Below are positions 17,349-24,511 of a DNA stretch of 64,000 nt, in pieces. Source of the stretch: Pyxidicoccus caerfyrddinensis (lineage in GTDB: Bacteria > Myxococcota > Myxococcia > Myxococcales > Myxococcaceae); contig NZ_JAAIYA010000036.1 of the NCBI RefSeq assembly GCF_010894405.1, positions 1-64,000 of the forward strand, read 5' to 3'. The number at the start of each line of letters is the position of its first letter. Position 1 is the first letter of the stretch. Position numbers and translations under genes: made by a program. The notes under the pieces were generated by a model, which was given only the letters and a program-made list of their open reading frames with translations, had not been told where the DNA came from and made no database searches.

Positions 17349-19547
17349 TCATGGGGGAGGCGCGGATTCGAGAGAGTCGATGAGGGCGTCGCACAGCGCC
17401 GGGTCGAAAATCCGGAACCCGAACTCGTGTCGGGCGACACGCTGGCTGTCGTAGTAGCCCTCGAAGGAGAGGAAGTTGAAGCTCGTTACCACGGCCCAGT
17501 CATCGCACACGAGGACCTTGGAGTGGACACGTCGCCGGAGGAAGCGGACTCCGGCGCGGGCCAGCGCCTCCCGCCTGGTGGCGAGTTCCTCCTGCACCTC
17601 GCCCTCATCATGGAAGAAGATGGTCACCGAAACGTTGCGTCGGACAGCCTCTTCGAGAACCGAGGCGGGGGCTACGCCGAGCACGCCGATGCCCAGGGCC
17701 CGTGAGGAGATGACGACTCGTCGTGTCGCGAGCCGGAGTGCGTCGAGCAACAGCTTCCGGTGTTGGACGTCGGCCACGGGCATGACGAGCGTGCCGGCTC
17801 CCTGAATTCGTGATTGGAGCAGGCGCGCACGCCTCTGCCACTCGCCTTTCCAGATGTTGATGGATAGCGCGCTTGCCTCCGGGGCGTGGAGATTGACGCC
17901 AAAGTCCACCGGGGCAATGAGCTGGCGCTGCCCCTCAAGGGCAGGGTCATCCATGATGATGCGCTGCAGGCGGTAGTCCTGAATGAGGGATCGCGCCCAC
18001 TGGACGGTGCTGCGCAGCGCGCGGATCACGGGAGGGCGAGCATCCGTCGGGCTCCAGGTGGTGCCCGTCTGGGGCGCAAGGGCCTCGCCGCTGCCAGGAG
18101 CCTCGACGCGCACGCCGATCTCGTGCTCGCTTCGTTCGGCGCTGCTGTTGAGGAAGTTGGCGCTGGAGGCAAGCGCCCACCGAAGGTCGCAGACAACCAG
18201 CTTGGCATGTACGGCGCAGGGCTCCTGCGCCACGAAGAGGCCACCCGTCTTCTGCTCGCGCGGGGCGAGCACCTCAAGCAGCTTACGAGCCTGGGGGCCG
18301 AATTCATCCTCGAACCGGGCTTGACGGCTCACACCCCAGAGAAGGTGGACGCGGACGCCGCGTGTCACCGCACCGAGCAAGGCGTTACGCAATGACTCGT
18401 TGTGCTCGAGCTGTCGCACCCATGGGTTGACGAGGAGGACCTGGTGCTCGGCCGTGTCGAGCGCCGAGAGCACTGCCTCGTGGTGGGCCCTGGCGCCGAC
18501 CACAAGTTGCGCGTGCGCCGCATGGGTGATGGCCTCGTCGACTTGGTCGCTCGCGTCGCGCTCAAGCTCTGCGAGACGCTCATGAGCTGCCCGGAGAGCC
18601 TCCGGCTCGGCGGGCAGCGTCTCGAGCCCGCTGGCCGCGGAGACGAGCTGGTGGACGGTAGCCACGGGGTCCGCAGTGGCCAGTTCCGGCGCGTTGTCCT
18701 CCTCAAGATCCCGGAATCGCTCCATCAGAATGGGGAAGAACTGGCCCCGCTCCCTCGCGAGCCCCTGATGCCAGAGCGCGACCAGACCTCGCGAGATGCT
18801 CTGCCGGATGGAGCTGGGCAGGGTGGAGGGGCCGATGATGCGCAGAGCCGGTGCATCTGAGTCGTCCTCCGCACCGCCCTTCCGGGACATCTCCACGGCG
18901 ATCAACTCGCGCCCCACGTTGACGCCTCCCATGCTGGCCGACGGCCCATTGCCGACGACCTTCACGTCGATGACACGCTGGCGCTGGAGGCTCATTCGCA
19001 CGTTTTGCTCCGCCGACGAGCCACCATCCTCCTGCATCAGCCGGTTTCGAACCGCCCGCGCCACGGCATGCATGAGCTGTGGCTTCTGGATGTCCTGGAC
19101 CAGAGGCAGGCGCTCGTTCTCCGGGGCGCGCAGTCTCGCCTGGCCCCTGCCGAGCTCGCGAGAGGCAGGGAACACCGCACCGCTGACGAGCTCCTGGAGC
19201 AGTGCGTATTCTCGTGGCTCGGACGGCCGGGTCGAGGCGAGCTTCTGTGCCCAGTCTGGAGAAGGGTTCACCGGGTCGCCCATCTCCTCGCGAACGGTGG
19301 GCGCCAACTCGAGGCGGCCAGTGAGCCGGTCCACGAAGAGAAAGCCTCCCCGCAGCAGGTCCACGCAGAGGTCCAACGCCACCCGTTCGTCGAGCCTCAA
19401 CACATCACGCAGTTGCGGCATGCTGTCGGCGCCGGCGGCGACGGCCCTCAGCGTGAACTGCTCGACGGGGCTGAGCCCCTCCTGAGGCCCGAATTGCACC
19501 TGCACTGTGAAGCGACGGCAGGGGAGCAACACGCCATAGGTGTTCAT
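17349..19547 (-). CDS. PLD-family nuclease, Mokosh MkoB-like
   Basis: A 732-residue protein with two phospholipase-D motifs in its second half: HAKLVVCDLRWALASSANFL near residues 450-470 and HSKVLVCDDWAVVTSFNFLS near 680-700. Each has the HxK...D...S/GxN pattern, and each is followed by a Glu-containing segment (HEIGV, HEFGF). The N-terminal 430 residues have no obvious motif. ATG at 19547 overlaps the helicase stop as TGATG, so the two are translated together. In type I Mokosh, a helicase carrying a kinase-like domain is paired with a separate PLD nuclease; this pair fits that layout. Inferred role: cleavage of phage nucleic acid or transcripts after the helicase engages them. Confidence 0.8.
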   Translation of the reverse strand: MNTYGVLLPCRRFTVQVQFGPQEGLSPVEQFTLRAVAAGADSMPQLRDVLRLDERVALDLCVDLLRGGFLFVDRLTGRLELAPTVREEMGDPVNPSPDWAQKLASTRPSEPREYALLQELVSGAVFPASRELGRGQARLRAPENERLPLVQDIQKPQLMHAVARAVRNRLMQEDGGSSAEQNVRMSLQRQRVIDVKVVGNGPSASMGGVNVGRELIAVEMSRKGGAEDDSDAPALRIIGPSTLPSSIRQSISRGLVALWHQGLARERGQFFPILMERFRDLEEDNAPELATADPVATVHQLVSAASGLETLPAEPEALRAAHERLAELERDASDQVDEAITHAAHAQLVVGARAHHEAVLSALDTAEHQVLLVNPWVRQLEHNESLRNALLGAVTRGVRVHLLWGVSRQARFEDEFGPQARKLLEVLAPREQKTGGLFVAQEPCAVHAKLVVCDLRWALASSANFLNSSAERSEHEIGVRVEAPGSGEALAPQTGTTWSPTDARPPVIRALRSTVQWARSLIQDYRLQRIIMDDPALEGQRQLIAPVDFGVNLHAPEASALSINIWKGEWQRRARLLQSRIQGAGTLVMPVADVQHRKLLLDALRLATRRVVISSRALGIGVLGVAPASVLEEAVRRNVSVTIFFHDEGEVQEELATRREALARAGVRFLRRRVHSKVLVCDDWAVVTSFNFLSFEGYYDSQRVARHEFGFRIFDPALCDALIDSLESAPPP

Positions 19548-22500
19548 CAGAACCTCCTCGTCGCGGGCGCGAACGACAGCGGGGATTCCCGTGGGTCGAT
19601 GATGAAACGCGCTTCCGAGCGCACATACCGGGCCACTTCGGCCCAGTGGGTGTCGCGGAAGCGCTCGAAGTGGGTGAGGCTGCCGAGGACCACGAGGAGT
19701 CGCCGCGCCCGGCTGAACATGACGTTGGCCCGTTCTGGCGACTGCAGGAAGCCGAGGCCCTTCGTCGGTGCCTCGTACGAGTTGTTGCGCACGAGGCTGA
19801 CGAAAACCACTTCGGCCTGTCGCCCCTGCACCTCATCTACCGACTGGAAAACCTCCTGGGGAAGCTGCTTGAACTTCTCGCGCAGGCGCTTGAGTTGCTC
19901 GCGGTAGGGCGAGAGCACGGCGACAGGGGGAATCTCCACGTCGTGCTGGGGGAAGTGCGGGAGTTCCCTCAAGAGCGCGCCCAGCAGGTCCAGCTCGAGG
20001 AAGTTCATTCGCCCCTGTTCATGGGCGCGCTCGTTGAAGACGCTCGTGTCCACCCAAACCAGAGCGGTCTGCTTCAGGAAGGGAAGCTGCCGCAGGGTGT
20101 GTGGCCGGTTGGCACTCGAATGGGTGCGGAGCTGGCCGTCGTAGTAGGCTTGGCTCACCAGGTTGCCGATGTCCGGGTGCATCCGCCGTTGCTCTTCGAT
20201 GCGGTCTCTCGGCACCGTCCAGTACCCGCCGGGGACCTCGACGGTCATGAGGTGCTGGAAGTGGCCCAGCAGGGGGCGCATGTTCTCGGAGGGGATCTGC
20301 CCGGTGGCCTCCGCAGTGATTCGGTCCGAGATGTCTCGCGCCAGGAGTCGCTCCCCCACCTCACGCTGGTAGGCTGGAAGCTGCTTGTGGTCGCCGATAA
20401 GCAACCATCGGTCACCCTGGACGAGCGGCACGAGGATTTCGCAGAGCCACGCCCTGGCCGCCTCCTCGACAATCACCCAGTCGAAGCCGCTTCCGGCCCG
20501 GAGTGATTCGGCGTCGGCTCCCGCCCCCGCGCAGGTGGCGAAGACCACGTTCGAGGCGCGCTGCACGCGCGAGTACATCTCCACATCGAAGTCCTGCCCC
20601 TTCGCCTTTTGCGCCCACTCCTTCTGGATGCGCCCGAGCCCCCCGCTCGCACCGGAAGCCAGCCCCATGCGCTCCCGGGTCCTGGTGAGGACATTCGTGA
20701 GGAGGAAGGGGCGAGCCTTTGTACTCACCCGCTGCTCGGTTTCCGCGCTGGCATGACGCAGCAGGAGAGGGCCCCCGGCCGAGGGATTGGCCAGGATGCC
20801 GAGCAGGTGGGCCACGTTCTCCAGCAGGTTATCGAGGGCGGCGTTGGACTGGGCGCTGATGAGCAGCCGGCCGAACGGGTCCAACCGGAGAACATCCTTG
20901 ACGATGTGGGAGGCGATGAATGTCTTGCCCGTTCCTGGCGGGCCCTGCACGACGAAGAAGGGTTCCTCGTCGATGATGCGGCGCACGAGCTTCGCCGCCT
21001 CCGGGGAGGAGCGATGCAGGTCCGCCGCGACGGTGTTGAGAATCTCGGGTGGAGCGAGCGGCAGTCCTCGGGGCTCTCGGAGCTGGGCGAGCAGTTGGTG
21101 GTGGGTGCGCAAGCGTTGGGAGGCGCGGCGCTGCCTTGAGAGGACAATCCGCGCGGCCTTGTCGTCCGGACGCACCGTGCCGCGCTCCGGCAGGAGGAAC
21201 TCCTTCTCGTTGGGCTTGAAGCGGACTGTGTAGGGGTCGAGCGCCGCGTCGAGCTCGAGCTTGATGGGTACGTCCTCTCCGCGCTCGTTGCGGACGAGGA
21301 ATTGGATGGTCTCGCCTTCATCGAAGGCCTGCTCCGCCCGTTGCTCAAAGTGGGCGCCCATCAACGGGACGAGCTGCTCGCGGAAGAACAGCTCGGCGAA
21401 GGCCGCCACCTCGCGTCTCGCGTCGTACTCAAGAGGGCGACCAGCGGCACGCAGGATGATGGGGCGAGGAGAGTTATCATCCGGGGGGCGGGGAGCGCCT
21501 TCGTTCTGCCGCTCGTAGCGGTACTCCTGTACCGTGAGCTGCGCCTCCTGGTAGCGGACGAGCCAGTCGGCCGTGGCCGCCACGATGGAGTTCTGCTCTG
21601 CCTGCTCGTCGAACCGCACCACCTGAACGATGGACGTCCACGCGGGGGTCTCCGCTGGCACCGGGCGCTGGAGGCCCAGCCGATTGGTGGGGAGGAAGTA
21701 GGAGGCCTGGATGGGTGGCATCACCCGGCGGTGCGACTGCTGGCGGAGCTCGCGAACCTTGTCCGCCTGGCAGGCGTACTTCACGAGCAGAATCTTCTTG
21801 TTTTCGTCCTGCCGCCCTTCGTTGAGGTACTGGCAGAAGTACGCGTAGCGCTGTCCCATGAGGACCATCTTCGCCAGCCGCGCCTTCTCCGGTTCCTTGT
21901 CCTCCCAGGGGGCGAAGCCGCGGGGAGACCACGTGACGACGCCGCCGTAGAGGTCCCTCTCGACGAACTCCGCATACTCACGGATGTCGGGGCTCGTCGG
22001 GGGACTCCGCGTCATCCCGTCCTTGAAGATGCGGTCGACCGTCTCGCGGAGGAAATAGAGCTGATGGGGCTTGGAGGAGGTGGCGCCCTGCGCCGATTCG
22101 AACTGCGCGAGCAGCCCCGGGTAGAGGCGGCCGAGGGTGTCCGCCACCTCCAGCCCCGAAGGAATGCGGTTGCTCGGCGCGGGAGCGGTCATCTGGACGA
22201 GCAGCCTGCGTAACTCATCCGGCACCTGCGCGGCGCGCAGCCGCTCCTGCGCCAGACGAATCAACTGCTCGTGGGTAGACGGGACGTAGCGCGCGTTGGT
22301 GACAATCCCCTGGCACTCCTGTGCGGGCAGCCCGGCGAACCAGTCGATGCCGATCATCCCGAGCCCGAACACATCACAGGCGAAGCTCTCGATGTGCCGG
22401 GCGGTGTTGCCGAAGAGGGGAGAGAGCCGCTCCGGTGCCATGCACGCAAGCGAGCAGGGCTGGGGCGGAAGGAAGCCGGACGAGTGGGGCTCGGCGACGG

Positions 22501-23077
22501 CGCCCTGTCCCCGCAGCCACGCGGTCACGAACGCACTCAACTGGAAGCCGTCGAGGTAGACGGCGGGGTCCTCCTCTGAGTCCAAGGCCCTGACGGTATG
22601 CGGCGTCAACGAGCGGTGCATCATGCCCTCGCCGTGGAGGACGGCCAGGGCGTCACAGAGGGTGGAGAAGCAACGAAGGGCGGTGACGCGATCCGCGCGA
22701 AGACGGGCGAGGGTGGGGTGGTCACCTTCGAGAGGCAAGCCGGAGTCCTCAAGGAGCAGGTAGCCGAGCTCCATCTCGGGGACGAGCCCAGCCCCCGTCA
22801 GGCGAGGGAGCGCCGACTGCTTCCGGCCCGACAGCCGGTGCAGCGCGCGCGTCTCGTTTCGCCAGAAGTGGGCCAGCAGCGGGTTGGAGCCCGAGAGCGA
22901 GTAGACGCGGAGGATGTGGGGACTGACGCTCTTCTCGGGCCAGACGAACGTCTGCCACGCGCTGCCTGGTACCAGTACGTCGAGCTGCACGCCCTCCGGC
23001 GGGGTGAACCGGCCGTGCAGCCTGCCTCCAGGGCTGAAGAGCCTGGAGAGCTTCTCAAGGATCTCGGCTTCGGTCAT
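19547..23077 (-). CDS. kinase-like/SF1 helicase fusion, Mokosh MkoA-like
   Basis: A 1176-residue fusion. Residues about 40-330 align by layout with a protein kinase, but the motifs are degraded. The catalytic loop reads MMHRSLTPHTV (Ser where HRD has Asp), the metal-binding motif reads YLDGFQL, and the ATP-lysine position appears to be Arg (HILRVY). Residues about 700-1130 are an SF1 UPF1/Dna2-like helicase (COG1112 type): VQGPPGTGKTFIASH, VIVEEAARAW, LIGDHKQLPAY, DEVQGRQAEVVFVSLV, and NVMFSRARRLLVVLG at the end. It overlaps the PLD nuclease gene. This is the known arrangement of type I Mokosh. The N-terminal part is probably a pseudokinase sensor. Confidence 0.8.
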   Translation of the reverse strand: MTEAEILEKLSRLFSPGGRLHGRFTPPEGVQLDVLVPGSAWQTFVWPEKSVSPHILRVYSLSGSNPLLAHFWRNETRALHRLSGRKQSALPRLTGAGLVPEMELGYLLLEDSGLPLEGDHPTLARLRADRVTALRCFSTLCDALAVLHGEGMMHRSLTPHTVRALDSEEDPAVYLDGFQLSAFVTAWLRGQGAVAEPHSSGFLPPQPCSLACMAPERLSPLFGNTARHIESFACDVFGLGMIGIDWFAGLPAQECQGIVTNARYVPSTHEQLIRLAQERLRAAQVPDELRRLLVQMTAPAPSNRIPSGLEVADTLGRLYPGLLAQFESAQGATSSKPHQLYFLRETVDRIFKDGMTRSPPTSPDIREYAEFVERDLYGGVVTWSPRGFAPWEDKEPEKARLAKMVLMGQRYAYFCQYLNEGRQDENKKILLVKYACQADKVRELRQQSHRRVMPPIQASYFLPTNRLGLQRPVPAETPAWTSIVQVVRFDEQAEQNSIVAATADWLVRYQEAQLTVQEYRYERQNEGAPRPPDDNSPRPIILRAAGRPLEYDARREVAAFAELFFREQLVPLMGAHFEQRAEQAFDEGETIQFLVRNERGEDVPIKLELDAALDPYTVRFKPNEKEFLLPERGTVRPDDKAARIVLSRQRRASQRLRTHHQLLAQLREPRGLPLAPPEILNTVAADLHRSSPEAAKLVRRIIDEEPFFVVQGPPGTGKTFIASHIVKDVLRLDPFGRLLISAQSNAALDNLLENVAHLLGILANPSAGGPLLLRHASAETEQRVSTKARPFLLTNVLTRTRERMGLASGASGGLGRIQKEWAQKAKGQDFDVEMYSRVQRASNVVFATCAGAGADAESLRAGSGFDWVIVEEAARAWLCEILVPLVQGDRWLLIGDHKQLPAYQREVGERLLARDISDRITAEATGQIPSENMRPLLGHFQHLMTVEVPGGYWTVPRDRIEEQRRMHPDIGNLVSQAYYDGQLRTHSSANRPHTLRQLPFLKQTALVWVDTSVFNERAHEQGRMNFLELDLLGALLRELPHFPQHDVEIPPVAVLSPYREQLKRLREKFKQLPQEVFQSVDEVQGRQAEVVFVSLVRNNSYEAPTKGLGFLQSPERANVMFSRARRLLVVLGSLTHFERFRDTHWAEVARYVRSEARFIIDPRESPLSFAPATRRF

Positions 23078-23157
23078 CTGATCTCCGATGGCGCCTGCTT
23101 CGGCCGGAGTTGCCAGTGACCACTCACTGGGAGAGCTTCCCTATCACAACGGACGGT

Positions 23158-23469
23158 CTAAGCCATCCGGAGAAAGTCCGTTCAGAGGGGAGTCCGCAGC
23201 ATGAGGTTGCGGACTGTCCCCGGTCGCTGCAGGCGCGGAGGAGTCGGACGGCGTCAGGATAGAACGCCTCCCGCTCTGTCGTCAGCATGCGGCTGAAGTA
23301 GGTGTCCTTCAGCTTCCGTTTGGCTCCTCAGGACGCGCAGGAGTCCCTTCCGCTCCGCCTGCGTCAGCGTCAGACTGCGCCTTGCCTGGGCTATCGCGCC
23401 GCTCCTCCGCACTCCCGCGGATGAGCGGCGATGCTACCCCTGAAAAACTTAGTTCGGATGGCTTAGCGT
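23158..23469. mobile_element. small IS relic with inverted ends
   Basis: This ~310-bp segment starts with TAAGCCATCCG and ends with its inverse, CGGATGGCTTA. Near the right end the minus strand encodes the start of a transposase-like protein (MAQARRSLTLTQAERKGLL in the near-identical second copy). Near the left end the minus strand reads LKDTYFSRMLTTEREAFYPDA, possibly the C-terminus. The middle of the gene is missing, so it is a deleted, MITE-like remnant. It fills most of the 428-bp gap upstream of the helicase; 23078-23157 should hold that gene's promoter, but I see no clear boxes. Confidence 0.6.
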
Positions 23470-23505
23470 CTACTTAAACCCCGAAGCCCAGAGGAAGAAA
23501 CTGAC

Positions 23506-23712
23506 ATGAACGACGAAGACATTGACATGATGGAGCGCTTGGTGGCCGTTGCGAAGGCACGCTTCGACGGACACCTGACGATCATGAGATTCACGACCAA
23601 CTGGCGGGTTGGCTTCTACCAGGCCCAGGACCGCGAGCAGATCGAAGAGATGGCATGCGGGACGACGCTGGCCGAGGCGGCAGACGCAGCACTGCGCGCG
23701 GTCAACGCCTAA
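23506..23712 (+). CDS. small hypothetical protein, 68 aa
   Basis: A 68-residue acidic protein with GHLTIMRFTTNWRVGFYQ in the middle and an Ala-rich helical tail (TTLAEAADAALRAVNA). A good ribosome-binding site (AGAGGAAG, about 7 bases before ATG) supports translation. It lies between two copies of the same IS end and may be a passenger gene. I cannot assign a function. The size and fold pattern resemble small phage or plasmid accessory proteins, which is only an impression. Confidence 0.55.
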   Translation: MNDEDIDMMERLVAVAKARFDGHLTIMRFTTNWRVGFYQAQDREQIEEMACGTTLAEAADAALRAVNA

Positions 23713-23767
23713 CCCTCCCAATCCCCTGCTCCCTGCCGGTTCGTGGCCGCGGGCTGTGAATGAGGGA

Positions 23768-23918
23768 GTTTGGCTCCTCAGGACGCGCAGGAGTCCCTTC
23801 CGCTCCGCCTGCGTCAGCGTCAGACTGCGCCTTGCCTGGGCCATCGCGCCGCTCCTCCGCACTCCTGCGGATGAGCGGCGGTGCTACCCCTGAAAAAACT
23901 TAGTTCGGATGGCTTAGG
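23768..23918. repeat. second copy of the IS right end
   Basis: About 150 bases nearly identical to 23318-23469, including CCTCAGGACGCGCAGGAGTC and the terminal CGGATGGCTTA. It is in the same orientation and differs at only a few positions. It holds the first codons of the transposase-like gene on the minus strand and nothing of the left end. Together with the relic at 23158-23469 it flanks the 68-residue gene. Confidence 0.75.
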
Positions 23919-23945
23919 TGCAGTCCGCGCCACATCTAGCCTGCC

Positions 23946-24134
23946 TCATTCTGTGTGCGCGCGAAGGAACTGTTCCAAGGCTTCTGCATTGACCCGAACC
24001 GCATTGGAGATGCGGACGTGGGGTAATGTGCCCTGTTCGCACAGCCGGTACACGGTGGCCCGGCAGACCCCCAGCCGCTGCGCGACCTCCCGGACGGTCA
24101 GCAGTCGGCCGAAACCCGAGGCCACGGGCGTCAC
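23946..24134 (-). CDS. excisionase-like helix-turn-helix protein next to attachment scar
   Basis: About 62 residues, containing LLTVREVAQRLGVCRATVYR, LCEQGTLPHVRI and NAEALEQFLRAHTE. This is the complete MerR/Xis-like HTH of recombination directionality factors and plasmid-type HTH_17 proteins. The start is uncertain. I chose the GTG at 24134 because further upstream the frame runs through direct-repeat sequence and then through the antisense of a tRNA end, which cannot be coding. It lies about 160 bases from the tRNA-Pro scar, as xis genes of integrated elements do, but no integrase gene is present. Half of this gene is repeated, broken, at 17.07 kb. Confidence 0.65.
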   Translation of the reverse strand: MTPVASGFGRLLTVREVAQRLGVCRATVYRLCEQGTLPHVRISNAVRVNAEALEQFLRAHTE

Positions 24135-24286
24135 CGGGGCGGAGCCCAGCAGCAAACTAGCAGCAAAAATCTTGGTGTCCTGGGGGACAGGATGGGACGG
24201 CTGGACAACCCCGGCCGAAGAAACCCGAGTATTTACGAAGAGTTGCGAAGGACTGGTAACCGCTGGACGGCTCCTGGAGTTCCTTG
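24082..24286. repeat. direct repeat, copy B (about 205 bp)
   Basis: Partner of 17070-17275 in the same orientation. It covers the 5' part and upstream region of the excisionase-like gene and ends a few bases before the tRNA-Pro fragment. Conserved blocks include GGCGGAGCCCAGCAGCAAAC and GGTAACCGCTGGACGGCTCC. Confidence 0.75.
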
Positions 24287-24296
24287 GGGTGCAAGT

Positions 24297-24328
24297 GGTC
24301 GCAGGTTCAAATCCTGTCGCCCCGACCA
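24297..24328 (+). tRNA. 3'-end fragment of tRNA-Pro (attachment-site scar)
   Basis: The sequence GCAGGTTCAAATCCTGT is a complete T arm. It is followed by CGCCCCG, A and CCA, i.e. the acceptor 3' strand, discriminator base and CCA. G72 with A73 and the CGCCCCG strand fit bacterial tRNA-Pro, which starts CGGGGCG. No matching 5' acceptor strand, D arm or anticodon arm lies in the 100 bases upstream, so this is not a working tRNA. Such 3' ends remain at the distal edge of islands integrated into tRNA genes. The intact gene should lie to the left of this window. Confidence 0.75.
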
Positions 24329-24338
24329 ACTGAAGGCT

Positions 24339-24370
24339 CTGGAGTTTCCGGTGAAAGCCGGTGACTCCAG
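24339..24370 (+). terminator. stem-loop after the tRNA scar
   Basis: CTGGAG...CCGG and its complement CCGG...CTCCAG form a strong hairpin with an internal bulge and a short loop (TGAAAG), 10 bases after the CCA. There is no T-run. It probably was the terminator of the tRNA-Pro gene before the island inserted. Confidence 0.5.
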
Positions 24371-24511
24371 GGCCTTCGACTTTGCGGGCTACGGATGTTC
24401 CCATCGGCTGTCGTGAAGCGAATCCTCCGCCATCCGAGAATCCGTGCTGCCAGGTGTGAAGAGGCCCGCACAACCTGCTAGGTTCTGCACCGACTCGTGG
24501 CGAGGCGGGGC

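Noticed and set aside
24255..24328. Complete tRNA gene ending at 24328
   Set aside because: No CGGGGCG acceptor strand, D arm or anticodon stem can be placed upstream; only the 3' end is present.
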